From Evernia prunastri (taxonomy: Eukaryota; Ascomycota; Lecanoromycetes; Lecanorales; Parmeliaceae), in contig NKYR01000101.1 in NCBI GenBank assembly GCA_003184365.1, positions 481-64,480 on the forward strand: DNA of 64,000 nucleotides. The letters run 5' to 3'. The first letter of the stretch is position 1, and each line of letters starts with the position of its first letter. Of the stretch, positions 43,307 through 54,926 are shown one piece after another. A program made the translations under genes and the position numbers. The notes under the pieces were generated by a model. The model was not told the origin of the DNA. It saw nothing but the letters and a program-made list of their open reading frames with translations, and ran no database searches.

Positions 43307-46300
43307 TCAGGCAGCCACCGGCCCCTTCACTCCTGGCCCTGCAAGGTACTCGGTGATTCCAGGGGGCACCCCCATCGCTATCACTTTATCGGCCAGCTCT
43401 CTTTCGATATCACCTTTCTTGACGAGCCTATTGAAGAACACCCTCATTCCATTCGCGGGATCACTCTGCGTACGCTCCAAATCTCCAGGTCGCCAATTGT
43501 CCTCGATGTCAGTCTGTATACCCCTATCTGACAGACCGTCTGCTCCAATTCGGTCGAACGCCGCAGAGACGATGTTTTGTGGCTGCGTGTAAGGGCTCCC
43601 ATTTGGACCATCCATCAACTCCTGCTCCTCCGCAATCAATTCTTCTTCAAACTCTTCGTATCCATCATCTAGAACATAGTCGTCACCGTGCTCCTCCCAA
43701 TAGCGATCCATATCAGCTCTAATCTCGGCTCTTCTGCTCGCACTTACTTGAGCAGCGGCATCTAGTCTCTCGTTTTGTTTCTCCATAGGGACTTGTTGAC
43801 CATTCAACGGTACATCGACGGCACGAGCAGCTGTAAGGACGTTATTTGTAGGCAGTGACTGCTTTCCACTCGTATCGGGCACATTCTGCTGCTCCCGTGC
43901 TTGCTCGCTTACAGCTGGTGTAATAGGCTGTTGAAGTCCTGTGGGTGCTGTGTGACTGACAGCAAGGTGTCCGAACGCTGGCGCCGCAGGAGTAGCAGCT
44001 TGTGCGAAGACTGATATCTTGCTGGGTGATGGTACAATGGCAGGGTGCGCAGGATCATACTCATCAGAGTCCGCCTGATCTCCAGCGTCAGAGTTGACCG
44101 TAGATGTTGACAAACGGCTTGACTCTCGAAGTGTGCTCGGCTGCTTTGGCTGATGCCTCAAAGCCTTTTCTCTGGCTTTCTCCAAAGCGCCTGACGGCGC
44201 CATTGCCGGACCTGGTGGCAAAGTTGCATGGCCTGAGCTAGGGCGTGGTGGTGCGGCCATTGTCTTCAAGGGTGACGGTGAATTGGCAGTCCCACGCTGT
44301 TGCGATTGGCTAGAATGCAATGTTGAGTTGCGTAATATACTCCTAGTCTCAGTTACTCGGGGTGATGACGCTTCCGGGGTTGTTTTGTTGATTTGCTCTT
44401 GTTCGCCATTTTCGTCATCGTCATCATCACTACTACCTGGAGAAGGGACTTTGAATACGAGTGTGGGACCAGGGGGTGGTGTGGTCTTTGACGCAGGGTA
44501 CGTATCAGGCCGATCAGCATCAACGAACGAGTTGTCATCTGGGGATCGCAGGGCGTCTGGATGAGCAAACAATGTGCCAGTGTAAGGCCGAGCTCTAAAC
44601 GGACTTCCTACAACCGGATCCTTAAGTGCGCGAGTTCGAGCTCTCTTGAAAGGATTGAAAGGAGGTTCTTTGGTTGGAGGATTGAAAGCAGGTTCTTTGG
44701 TTGGGGTCTCTTGCATTGCCTCATCTTCATCCGACGATGAATCAACGATAAAATACTCATCGATCAAGCCGAAGCCACCACCGGCTGGGAGCGGGATAAC
44801 ATCAGGAGATGGCACGCGCTTTCGCTTCTTTCCAGGGGTCTGGACAATCTCCGCCGCCTTTTGCTTCTCCGCCAGGTCTTTCTTCGCAATCTCAAAGTCT
44901 TTCTTCTGCTTCTCCAGCGCATCAGCCTCTTTCCTCAATTGTGCTCTCAGCTTCTTGATCCGCTTCTCCTCTTCCGACTGCTCTTTAGTGAGAAGCCTCT
45001 GTTGGTTTGACGTCGATTGATGGTGACGATGACCTGGTAAAACTGGACCCGCAACAGAACTCGCAGCGTCAGTATCAGGTTGGGACGGTGGGCTACCGGC
45101 ATCGACTCGAGGCTGGGTCTGCGCAAGGCGCTGAGGCTGTGGCGGTTGCTGTTGTGGGGTAGAGATGGCACGACGAGTTGAGAATGGAATGTATCTCGTA
45201 ATTGAGCGTGCAGAAGGTAAAAGACCTGAAAGGCCCCAACCGCGGGCGCGTGGTGTTTCCGGAACTTGTTCCGGTTCGACTTGTTCTTGCGAGTCTGCAA
45301 ACACTCCCCCTAAGGCAGGGCCGTCGGTGTTTGGAGTTTCTTCCGCAACATATGGTGATTCGCCAAGATTCGCGATGCGCCGGGCCTCCTCAAGTTGAGC
45401 TTTCTTTCTCGCTTCCTCATCTTCTACAACCGGTTAGAGACTAGTGAACGTATGACCAGAGGACCAGGATTGTACTTACTCCAACGTAAACTGGGTTCAT
45501 CCATGGGATTGAGTGCTACTCCATATTCGTCAACTTCGATCTCTTTGGTTCTGCCCAGCAGGAGTTGACCGTCGTCGGTATAAGGGTCGGGCACAGTCTT
45601 GGTACGCTTTTGAGGCGACTCAAGCAATTGGGAGGCTTCGTTCTTCTTCGTTTGTGGAGCGCTTGACCGTGACGCCTCGGTAGCCTTGGCCATCAATTTG
45701 ACGTTCTCTGCCTTGAGCGCAGCCGTTTCCTCCTCCATTTCCCGAAACCCTCTCTTGCGTTGGATCTTTTTAATAAAGGCGTCTCTCATGGTCGAGCCTG
45801 GAAGTGGTGGTGATTGCTGTGATTGCCACGAGGGAAGTTGCGGCCGGTATCTGGCGTCCCCATAGACAAATGAGTTCACCACGGGATGATCTGTCGTGAG
45901 TTTACTCAAGTCAGAACCTGGTCTCGCTCGAGATTCTATGTATCGGCAAAGGGGAGCAACAATTTCAGAAGGCACCACAAATGACGCGGGCTTTGGGGAG
46001 CGGACAGGGTCCTTTGAGCCCTGAATATGGTCCATATGAAGGGTGATAAGGGTGTGTGAGCGTTCAGGGTTGCTGGGCACAAAGTAGAATTTTGGCTTAG
46101 GCATAGGGCTGGGAACCCGTTGGCTGGGCTTGGAGAGAGGAGATGATGAGACAGGAGCTACCTCAGTAGAGGTAGGAGCCGCAAGGGGTGTATCAAGTGT
46201 GGAATTCAATGGGACAACTGGAGTATCGGTAGTGGTGGAGGTAGGAGCCGCAAGGGGTGTAACGAGTGTGGACTTCAATGGGGCAACTGGAGCAACGGTA

Positions 46301-47061
46301 GTGGCTACCTGGGTAGAGGTAGGAGCCGCAAGAGCTGTATCAAGTGTGGACTGTACAACTGGAGCAACGACGGGTGGTACCTGGGTAGAGGTAGGAGCCG
46401 CAAGGGGTGTATCAAGTGTTGACTGTAATGGGACAACTGGAACAACAGTAGTGGGGGTGAGAGGCGCACTGCTGAGACCAGGACTTCGGGGGCTAGCGTT
46501 CAAGATGTCTCTGAATTTTTGGGATGTGGCCGACTCATGGGCTTCTTGCGGGGTAGTGGGTCCTTGCACGGGATGTGCAGTCATGCCCTGAACCTGCACG
46601 GGATGTGCAGATACATCTGTAGGAAAATGGGTCTCACCAGGGGGTTCCACGTGCTCCTGCTCCTTCATGCCTTCCACCTCTTTAACGTTGTCGAAGACTT
46701 CTTGTGCTGTCGAGCTGGCTTGCTCCGCGACTTCTTCGTGAGTTGAACTGTCGGAAGCTTCATTTGCGTCCGCGTCCACAGCCGAAGACTCGGGTTCATC
46801 ATGACTAGTTGTTGTCATTGGCTTTGAACGACCCCGTCCCACTTTCTTGGCTCTGCTGATGCGACCACTTCGGACTACCGGCCCGCCTCGTGTTGAGGGT
46901 GGAGGTTCTGCGGGACCGACGGGAGCGGCGGTGGTATTATTGCGAGTGGTTGTGCGTTTGGCGCGAATCGAACGAGTTGCATTGGGTAGTGATTGCGGAG
47001 GTGATGCGGGTACCCCAGACTCCTGTTCTTGGAGAGTAACCTGCCGGCGGGTTCTCGCCAT
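43307..47061 (-). CDS. Large disordered nuclear-type protein, unknown function
   Basis: 1,232 aa from two exons (47061-45480 and 45423-43307) joined across a 56-nt intron with donor gtaagt and branch gtctctaac. The first half is Ser/Thr/Pro-rich with an N-terminal basic region (MARTRRQVTLQ, SRAKKVGRGRSK) and a tandem peptide repeat. A conserved-looking segment (FYFVPSNPERSHTLITLHMDHIQ, SFVYGDARYRPQLPSWQSQQ) precedes a coiled coil (FREMEEETAALKAENVKLMAKA). Exon 2 continues with a second charged coiled coil (RIKKLRAQLRKEADALEKQKKDFEIAKKDLAEKQKAAEI), the NLS-like GKKRKRVPSP, acidic runs, and a C-terminal helical domain (DMDRYWEEHGDDYVLDDGYEEFEEELIAEEQEL; FFNRLVKKGDIERELADKVIAMG). No family recognised; a nuclear scaffold role is inference. 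Confidence 0.72.
46150..46440 (-). repeat. In-frame minisatellite encoding a Thr/Pro/Ala-rich peptide
   Basis: Four or five diverged units of roughly 60-75 nt within the large nuclear-type gene encode variants of STLDTPLAAPTST preceded by Val/Pro-rich spacers. Units keep frame, and substitutions are mostly conservative. Confidence 0.85.
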
Positions 47062-47969
47062 GTTGAGTGAGGTCGAAACTGGAGGGGCTCCAGTGAGCGG
47101 AGGAGTGTTGTGAGGCAGTCAGGGTAGAGACGAAAGCTATCGGGAATCTATGATAATACTTTTGTCAAGTAATACAAGGTGTGAGGGTGTCAAAGAAAAT
47201 TGAGGTCAGTAGTGTTGTTGTTGTTGATGATGGTAGACAAGAGTTCAGGAATTATACTTAGAGTTGACGGTCGAATTGGTAGGGCTGATGTTGCTCTTAT
47301 TAGCGCGAACCTTAGTCTGTGTGCATGTGGGCTACGTGAGATATCTATGCTTCTTCGGGCAAAGCGTGCCGTACCTGGCTAGCCTATCTCTCCGCTTCCT
47401 CCACTCGGATTTTAGCTGCTGTCACAATACACTAGCGTGAGTAAACATCCGTATCTTCCGTTGCTGCCCCTGTGCCTTTTGCATTTCGTTCGTCCTTACC
47501 GGACTTCGTCTAGGCTCCTAGACAGCAAGGCGGTGATGTTTTTCATGATGGCACTTGTCCTATTATAGGTTTCCTGGCCTTTTCCACTCCCTATCCTTCT
47601 TTTGCCCTCTGGCTTTTCCACCAAACTTAGGCTGCCTCTCAACGACCCAAGCATGCATGGTGCGAATCACAGGTACCTGCGGATGTCTTTGGGGATGTTT
47701 GTATCAATGCTACTACTCTAGTTGTTTATATGTTGGGCTCAATGGTCAGCACCATATAAGTACACGGTCTTTCCCTGGAGGCAAAATCCCGAAGTGCTTG
47801 TAGATACCAGAGCACGTCTCCCTCCATACAGGTCCTCTGTCAGAGAACCCAATGATTTGCTAGAAAGACAACAAAAGCAATAGGTCCTGAGCTGAACACC
47901 AAACGGCGGAGGTGTGTGTCAGGTGTAGCGGTTCTAGTAGTTCTTCCTCCAGTCAATAAATGCTCTTCC
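47062..47969. other. Intergenic region
   Basis: 908 nt; one GTTGTT-type simple stretch near 47,215. No gene recognised. Confidence 0.5.
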
Positions 47970-49051
47970 TTATTCCACGGCGATTTCGCCCTTCCAACAT
48001 GCAGGCGTCAAGCCTAAAGTACTCAACATCCTCTGCCATCGCTCCGAACCCCTCTCCTTTCGCTCCATGTAAGCCAATAACTTTTGCCGCCTGTGCAACA
48101 ACAGCCTCAGATTCCGCTTGTTGACCTTGTCGTTGCGATTCGGACCTTCGTAGCGATCTGCTAGTACTCGAATTTTAGCAGTCAAGATGCCGATCTGAAC
48201 TTCTGAGGATCCTGTATCGGGGCCTGCTCTTGGCGTGGATTCCAGAGGCGGGGCAAGTGGATTGGATTTGATAACCGCGGGGGCCTTTGGTTTGAGTATT
48301 TGATCCGTATTGTGACGCCCGAAAGTGTCGATGATCCGTTCGATGTTCTTTTTCGTTCGGTGTTTGCTGCTAGCATTGGTGAGACTGACGATGCGTTGTA
48401 CGGCTTCTGTAGCCGATGCATCGCGCTTTAACCATCTCTCACGGGCTTGCGCTTCTTGCGCTTCTTGGTCAGGGTCGGCGACGGTGGTCGGAGAGGGCGG
48501 CAGAGGTTCCGTGAGGTATCGGGAGAAGTCGAGAGACCTTGCCAACTCTTCATCCTTAATTCCATGGTCCAGGTGGTTCTCGTCTGCGGCATAAGCTGGC
48601 GAAGGAGGAGGCGTGTCCGGGTTGGCCTTCACAGCCTCGATAGATGCAGCACTTGAGTCTTGCCGGACTTCTTGACCAACTACCGTATCGAATGACTCGA
48701 CGAATGGTGTTGGAAAACCACGAATTGGATCTCCTAATTCTTTCACCCTCTCTTCTTTGAGCACCGCTTGACGACTCAGATTGGCATCTCTGCGTGCTTT
48801 GACTTGGCGTAGTGTGTATGCATCTCGATTCTCTTGCCTCCTCTTCTTAAGCTGCGGAATGTTTCGACCAAAGCTGCCGGTCGTTGAGAAATGCAGATGT
48901 GGCGATGCAAGGACAGGGGCGAGGAAGCTGGGAGGAGCATTGCACCACAGTGACTCTGCAGCAAAGTCAGTCTTGACGGTCTACTTGGCTAATGGGACGT
49001 ATTACCGAGTGTAGTCCGCGTCTTAAGAAGCGATGGTAATCGCGACGCCAT
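47970..49051 (-). CDS. MRPS28: Mitochondrial small ribosomal subunit protein uS15m (Mrps28-type)
   Basis: Component of the mitochondrial 37S subunit. Exon 1 (49051-49006) and exon 2 (48955-47970) give 343 aa; the 50-nt intron has a CTGAC branch. The N-terminus MASRLPSLLKTRTTLESLW is Arg/Leu/Ser/Thr-rich without acids at first, a typical mitochondrial presequence, followed by HFSTTGSFGRNIPQLKKRRQ. The S15 signature is near the C-terminus: SSEVQIGILTAKIRVLADRY, then NDKVNKRNLRLLLHRRQKLLAYM. The middle 150 residues are the usual fungal mitochondrial extension. Divergent to RPS0, only 204 nt away. Confidence 0.92.
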
Positions 49052-49255
49052 TGGAAACACTTGAATTGGAACAAAACTGGCGCTCGCTCAAACTTCGAAG
49101 GCTCTCCGTAATATACTTTGTCCGCTAGACTAGTAGATTACACTAGCTTCCCGCACAAACTTCTTTCGTGAAATCGAGCTTCAAGGCCTTACCTATACAT
49201 TACAGCTCACATTTTCTCCATATCTTGTGCTTCTACCGGTATCAAGACCGTTAAG
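49052..49255. promoter_or_regulatory. Short bidirectional promoter region, MRPS28 and RPS0
   Basis: 204 nt separate the two start codons of a mitochondrial and a cytosolic ribosomal protein gene. It must contain both promoters and leaders. No specific factor site is claimed. Confidence 0.5.
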
Positions 49256-50238
49256 ATGGCTCCTAACAATCTCCCATCGATATTCAATGCCACCTCCCAA
49301 GACATTGAGATGCTGCTTGCAGCTCAATGTCATTTGGGCTCCAAGAACATGCAAACCCATATGGAGCCGTACTTGTGGAAGACCCGCCCAGATGGTATCA
49401 ACGTGATCAACATTGGCAAGACTTGGTTAGTTTAGAGATAGATGTCAAGTTACCTGTCTGCGAAGCTGACTCCGTGAGTAGGGAGAAGGTCGTCCTCGCC
49501 GCTCGCATCATCGCAGCAATTGACAACCCCGCTGATATCGCCGTCATCTCTGCTCGTCCTTACGGTCAACGTGCTGTCCTCAAGTTCGCCGCTCACACAG
49601 GGGCTGTGGCTATCGCTGGTCGCTTCACTCCCGGTAACTTCACCAACTACATCACTCGCTCGTTCAAAGAGCCCCGCCTCATCATCGTGACGGACCCTCG
49701 CACCGATGCCCAAGCTATCAAGGAAGCCTCCTATGTCAACATCCCTGTCGTCGCTCTCTGCGATACTGACTCCCCAACCGAATTCGTCGACGTCGCTATC
49801 CCTACAAACAACAAAGGCCGTCATGCTATCGGTCTGATCTGGTGGATGCTGGCGCGCGAGGTCCTCCGTCTACGCGGCACCCTCGCCGACCGCGACACCG
49901 AATGGGATGTCATGGTCGATCTCTACTTCTACCGCGACCCCGAAGCCGAAGAGAACAAGGACTCGGCCGGGCAAGACGAGGAGAAGGTCCCGGGTGTCAA
50001 CGATGTCGGCCCTCAAGCCATCGACCAGGGCTTTGCTGGTAACGCCGAGTGGGAGGTTCCAGGTGGCGCTCCCGGCGGCGCGGCTGCTTTCAGCGCTGCG
50101 AGCAACACTGCCGGTGCTCAACCTAGCTCTACGTGGGATGCGGAGGGCGCGGACTGGGCTGCGGGCGCTGCTCCTGTGCAGACTGGCAATGATGGGTGGA
50201 CTACTGAGACTAAGAAGGAGGGTGAGGTGTCGTGGTAG
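49256..50238 (+). CDS. RPS0: 40S ribosomal protein S0 (uS2/RPSA)
   Basis: Cytosolic small-subunit protein needed for 20S pre-rRNA maturation. Exons 49256-49425 and 49482-50238 give 308 aa; 56-nt intron. The start MAPNNLPSIFNATSQDIEML and the uS2 motifs AAQCHLGSKNM, PDGINVINIGKTWEK (across the junction), ARPYGQRAVLKFA, AGRFTPGNFTNYI, EPRLIIVTDPRTDAQAI, EASYVNIPVVALCDTDSP, VDVAIPTNNKGRHAIGLIWW and MLAREVLRLRG are all present. The acidic C-terminus with W-containing repeats (EWEV, TWDAEGADW) is typical of eukaryotic RPSA. Retaining the intron would shift the upstream frame, so the splice is certain. Confidence 0.97.
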
Positions 50239-51235
50239 AGCGGTTCACTTGGGCTATGTGATGGAGACAAAAAAATGACGGCACTCATGAGGGAAAGATA
50301 CCTGGTAGGCTTCTGCTAAGGGGAATGCCCTGTGCTATCACATGGATGGACTTAATAGTAATCCAATCTTCATTGCAAGCTATTGAACTAAAAAAAAAGA
50401 TAAGAATAAAGAAACTCAAACCACTTGATCACTAGCATCTTCCCATATTCGTGCTTTGCCAGGGTCTACATGTCCACAGATCTTCCCATCAAAGCTCAAA
50501 TCAGCTTCCCCAGGCGGTCCGGGTTCCCAGCGCGAACGGCGATCAAAAGAAAACATACGAGAGCCAGCAGGGCGCCGAAGACCGAAACGAGGAACCCGAC
50601 TCCGGCCACACCGCCCATTATCGTCATCTCCTGCGACGTCAGCATCTTGCTCGGCTTTGGATCGCGGTGTTGGAGTAGGAGTGTGTGTGAGTTGTTGACT
50701 GTGGTTTCTGGATTTGCGGTGCTGATGGTGATGGTGGTGGTGGTGGTGGTGAGTGAGAGACATGGAAGAGACGTGGCTTATAAGGTATTTTTGGAACAAA
50801 GTGTTGTCATTGCTTTGTCGGCTTTGTTCGTGGAACTTTGAGACAAAGGCTGCTCTTTGTGCTTTGCTTGACACATTTTTTGATTGTTGTCGCCTCACCA
50901 GATCTTGACTGTACTTGTTTGAAAAAACATTATGCGCCTCTTTTGTCAATGCTAGGAATAAACCCTGATAATGTCTTATGCGTGTCTTTTATCAACGAGA
51001 GGAACTAGTTCTTATCCTCCATTCTTTAGAGCTATGAATCGGTGACGGTACTATTATTACACCACTGACCTTTGTTGTTGATAATGTCATATGCACATGC
51101 TTTGTCCTTTTTGAGCCGAACGAGGTCCTTCCCTCGGTCAAAAGTATTCAATGCTAGGAACGATGCCCTCTTCCATGTTAATCCGCTTCTGTAATCTCCT
51201 AGTCATATCGCGCATGCTCCAGCTGGCCTGCAAGC
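50239..51235. other. Intergenic region with small uncertain frames
   Basis: No firm gene. A CAC/CAT microsatellite near 50,720-50,755 gives a poly-His frame on the minus strand. Two diverged copies of an AT-rich stretch (aatgctaggaa; gataatgtc-tatgc) lie at about 50,945-51,000 and 51,075-51,160. Confidence 0.45.
50496..50645 (-). CDS. Possible small single-helix membrane protein
   Basis: 49-codon frame from an ATG at 50645 with one strong hydrophobic helix (MGGVAGVGFLVSVFGALLALV) flanked by short polar ends and a C-terminal basic tail (RAGNPDRLGKLI). The helix is the only evidence; a longer overlapping frame in another phase has no such feature. Upstream exons are possible but not resolved. 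Confidence 0.22.
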   Translation of the reverse strand: MLTSQEMTIMGGVAGVGFLVSVFGALLALVCFLLIAVRAGNPDRLGKLI

Positions 51236-52474
51236 ATGTCTACTCCACTAGATCTCACCTTCGGCGTCGAAATCGAATGCATCATCTCCTTTGACCCTGC
51301 CAAGTACGAGTCCGCTCTGGCCAACGCCGAAGGCATCCTCTGGGAAGAGCGAGTGTCAAAAACCCTGCACCGCGAGAGCAAACTATGCAAGATCTTCCGT
51401 TACCATTTGGTCAACTTCCTCAGGAGCAAAGGTTTCCCAACTTACGACATGACGTCTCCCGGGGGCGACCAGGAATGGACTGTCACCCACGATACATCAA
51501 TCGACATCAAGGATGGTGCCCGCGCCGCCGACGGGTTCCTGGAGTGCGACATCGAGATCAAATCTCCGGCCATGCGCTTCTGCCCCAGGGGGCTGCGTCG
51601 GGTGCAGAGTTTGATTCGAGTCCTAACGAGAACGTTCGATACCTCTGTCAATTCGTCCTGCGGTTTGCATGTCCACATTGGGAATCAGAACATGGGATTT
51701 CCGCTGCAGACGCTCAAGCAGTTCTGCGTGTTGACGACGATGTGCGAACACCAACTCAACAGCCTCCATCCCGCTCATCGGGTCGGCAATTGCCACGCCA
51801 AAGGTCCGTCTGCGGTATTCAAAGGCCAGCATCCGTGGGTCACGGTGCGAGCAATCCAAAGCTGCAAGACGAAGGATGAACTCGTGAAGTTGTATGCTGG
51901 CGATGGTAACCCTCCGGACAGATGCTTCGCGTATAACCTTCGTCCGATGGTCTCCGGGCCGCACAAGACGATCGAATTCCGTCAGCACGAGGGCACGCTC
52001 GACAGCGCGGAAATCATGAACTGGATCCAGGTCGCGGGTGGTCTCGTCGACGCGGCACATGAGATCAGTGCCGTCGACATGGTGCGGCTCATCGATACCG
52101 ACGCTTTTGACCCGCTCTATACCATCGCTCACCTCCTCCCTAGACTCAGGCTGGAAGCACTGAGAAATTATTACGAAGACCATTCGTATGTGCACCCGCG
52201 GCCCGAACCGATTTGGACTCTTGGTGAGGTTGAAGGGGATGCAGAGGTTGGGTCAAGACGGCGGCTTGAGCTCGATAGATGGGATGAGTTGGAGCAACGG
52301 CATAGGATCGAAAGGCTTGGAGTGATTGCGAGATGTCAGCAACTCGATAGACGGCATGAGCTTGAGAGGCGAAGGGAGTTGGAAAGGCAAGATGAGAAGG
52401 CCGCTGCGCGGATGCCGGTTCTCGACAAGCAGAGTATGGAGTACGCCGTTATGGCTGACCCGATCTTAGAGTAG
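51236..52474 (+). CDS. Putative amidoligase-family protein
   Basis: 412 aa, intronless, matching the fungal amidoligase (COOH-NH2 ligase, glutamine-synthetase-like fold) family. Seen: the first strand motif TFGVEIECII (residues 8-17) with the metal-binding Glu residues, EIKSPAMRF, SSCGLHVHIGNQNMGF (the His-containing strand), and HKTIEFRQHEGTLDSAEIMNW, which carries the Glu-Arg-Gln-His motif. The C-terminal 80 residues are a charged Arg/Glu/Leu-rich helix (RRLELDRWDELEQRHRIERL) not part of the enzyme fold. The substrate is unknown; family members are thought to form amide bonds in peptide or secondary metabolism. Confidence 0.85.
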   Translation: MSTPLDLTFGVEIECIISFDPAKYESALANAEGILWEERVSKTLHRESKLCKIFRYHLVNFLRSKGFPTYDMTSPGGDQEWTVTHDTSIDIKDGARAADGFLECDIEIKSPAMRFCPRGLRRVQSLIRVLTRTFDTSVNSSCGLHVHIGNQNMGFPLQTLKQFCVLTTMCEHQLNSLHPAHRVGNCHAKGPSAVFKGQHPWVTVRAIQSCKTKDELVKLYAGDGNPPDRCFAYNLRPMVSGPHKTIEFRQHEGTLDSAEIMNWIQVAGGLVDAAHEISAVDMVRLIDTDAFDPLYTIAHLLPRLRLEALRNYYEDHSYVHPRPEPIWTLGEVEGDAEVGSRRRLELDRWDELEQRHRIERLGVIARCQQLDRRHELERRRELERQDEKAAARMPVLDKQSMEYAVMADPILE

Positions 52475-53485
52475 CTTCGCAGTTTTCCGATCGGCGTTGA
52501 TTTGTACTTGAATACAGTTGGAGAAAGTAGATTTAAGGCTAGTCTAAGTCATATCATTGATCTCATAGCCAGCGCTGAACTGTCCATTGGTGCCTTTTTC
52601 CAGGGAGATCACTGAACTTACTGCTCAGCTTGAAAGACCAACAAGTGAGACCGCTGCAGGTTCCAGACATTTGTTGAGGATGTCGTGGATTAATTTCGCC
52701 GATACTACGCCCATCCAAAGGGCTCGAACATCCACAGCAGTTCGTGGGCACCAGGGCATGAAAGAGCAGCAGAAGCAGTGGTAAATTCAACAGATCAACG
52801 CCCAAGGCAAAGTGGACGTCGCAATACTGAGCCCAAGTGTATCCGAACGATGCTAAGGAAAATCGTAGGCTTCGATTCGCACTCTGAACTGTCTTTGAGC
52901 TTTGCGTTCGCTTTATCGTGGCCCACAATCGGGGCACCTCTATCGGGCTCTGAAGACTTGAGGAACTGCGCAAGCCTTTTCGAATTCTATCTCAAGGGCA
53001 TGAGAGTCGCTCAAAGGGCACTTCCAAGCTGGATAGTCTTCTACAAATCTTATGGTGTCCAAATGAAAGGATATAATCAAATCGAGTGTGCCGCGCGAGA
53101 GAAACCTAGTCACAACGTAACGCAAGGGTAACCTGACCGTAGGACCTTGATAACATAATCTCATGGCTTTCATAATGATGTGCCCCTCATCGATAGACTT
53201 GCTCATGTCCAGACGTGATGCATAAGAAAAATAAATGAAGGTCGTTGGCGATGACGTATGTTCGAGATATTGCCTAATCGGGTATAGCGCAAGGACTGCA
53301 TGGGCTCTTTTCCACTTGCAATGTTTGATCCCCACTCCTTACATCCTAACGTTCTTTTTGCTGATTTTTAGCAGCGGCTACCCCTTTGTTCGAACTTTGC
53401 TCGGCTCTGCGTTTCCGACTTCTTTGCCCCCCTGTAATGATATTGCATCGTTTTGTTTTTGAGAAGCCTATTATCAAATCCTACA
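52475..53485. other. Intergenic region
   Basis: About 1 kb without a supported gene. Open frames are short and overlapping. Confidence 0.5.
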
Positions 53486-54709
53486 ATGGCGGACACGGGC
53501 CCGCCAAAAGGTGAACTCAAATTCATGACCCCGTTCAAAATAGCAGACGATCCACCGACCCCTCAGCCTATCCCCGACCTCGTCCACCCCGAAAAGACAC
53601 CTGCGGAACGGGCTGCTGCACGCTTCTCTCTGGCCGGAAAGAAGGCAATTGGTGGGTACTCGTAGCCCGTCCTTCAACAAAAAAATTAAAAATTGTGGAA
53701 CTCAACTGTCTCCAGTAACCGGCGGAGCCCAAGGTCTCGGCCTCGTCTGCGCCCGGGCACTTGTCGAGCACGGCGTTGAGAAACTAGCTATCTTCGACGT
53801 CGACGAGAGCAAGGGAGCGAAAGCGGTAGAGCATTTCAAAAGCATAAGCAAAAGTGAGGAACCGACAGTGCTCTTCAAAAAGGTCGACGTCTCAGACGAA
53901 GATTCCGTCAACGAAGCCGTAGCCGATGTCTCGGAATCGTTCAACGGCATCGAAATCCTTATCTGCTTCGCCGGTATCACCGGGTCAAAACTCGCGGTGG
54001 AATACGACATCGAGTCCTGGCGCCGAATCTTCGACGTCAATGTCCACGGCTCCTTTTTAGTTGCTAGAGCCGTTGCTAGGTCCTCTTCCCTCTTCCCCCC
54101 CTCGCAATTTACTTCAATTTGTACGGCTGACAATCTGAGCAGGGATATCATCGCCCGCAACGTTCCCTCCGCCTCCATCATCTTCACCGCGTCGATGTCC
54201 GGCTATATCGTCAATCAACCCCAACCGCACTCCGCCTATGCGGTTTCCAAGGCTGGCGTCCACCACTTGGCGCGATCCATGGCGGGCGAATGGGTCGGGC
54301 ATGGTATCAGGGTCAATAGTATCAGTCCGGGGATTATGAACACGCGATTAAGTGGGGGCCCGGCTCAGGCGGGGCTGAGGAAGTTGTGGTTGGAGAAGAG
54401 TCCGATGGTACGTACTATTCGAAGATAGCTCCCAGCGGTGTTCTTGTTGTCTGGGTTGCAAGAAGGACTTTGAGAGTAGAATGCTTCTTTCGGTCCTTTA
54501 GTTCCTTTTCACTGTTGCAATGCTGACTGCGCAATCTGCGCAGGGGATTGGCGATCCGGAGGATTTGACCGGTGCGGTGGTCTTGCTTTGTAGTGAAGCG
54601 GGCAGATTTATCACGGGGACCGATATCAAGATTGATGGTAGGTTAGTCTCACCGGTGGCTGTACCATGGGGACTGACTCTTGGTGTTAGGGGGCTATACA
54701 ATGTTTTGA
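53486..54709 (+). CDS. Short-chain dehydrogenase/reductase (SDR)
   Basis: NAD(P)-dependent oxidoreductase of 302 aa. Five exons: 53486-53651, 53716-54079, 54143-54407, 54544-54637, 54690-54709. The last, 20-nt exon yields the classical SDR ending DGGYTMF; without that splice the C-terminus would be unrelated. Cofactor loop VTGGAQGLGLV straddles intron 1; acidic DVDES after strand 2; the CFAGI segment in place of NAG; catalytic Ser in FTASMSGYIV, Tyr/Lys in YAVSKAG, and RVNSISPGIMNT after them. All catalytic residues are present. The roughly 50-residue N-terminal extension and general pattern resemble fungal polyol (sorbitol/arabinitol/mannitol-type) dehydrogenases, but the substrate is not certain. 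Confidence 0.88.
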
Positions 54710-54926
54710 GTTGGGTGAGGGCCCGATGAGAAGTGAGGAACGGGTATGGAGAGGAATTTTGTTTTGAGTTGGAAAAGTTTCGATGTCTAGATGGGTAGTA
54801 CTTTTGACTGGAGCCTGAGTACTTATTTCTGATACTGGACAACTGTACATTTTCCAAGCCAAGTAGAACCAGAAAAGTTTGTTTTGCACATGGCAGTTGT
54901 AGAATCTAAGAAACAGAAACCATCAA

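Noticed and set aside
50416..50949. Poly-His minus-strand frame of 177 codons
   Set aside because: The His run comes from a CAC/CAT microsatellite; no family or structure beyond it.
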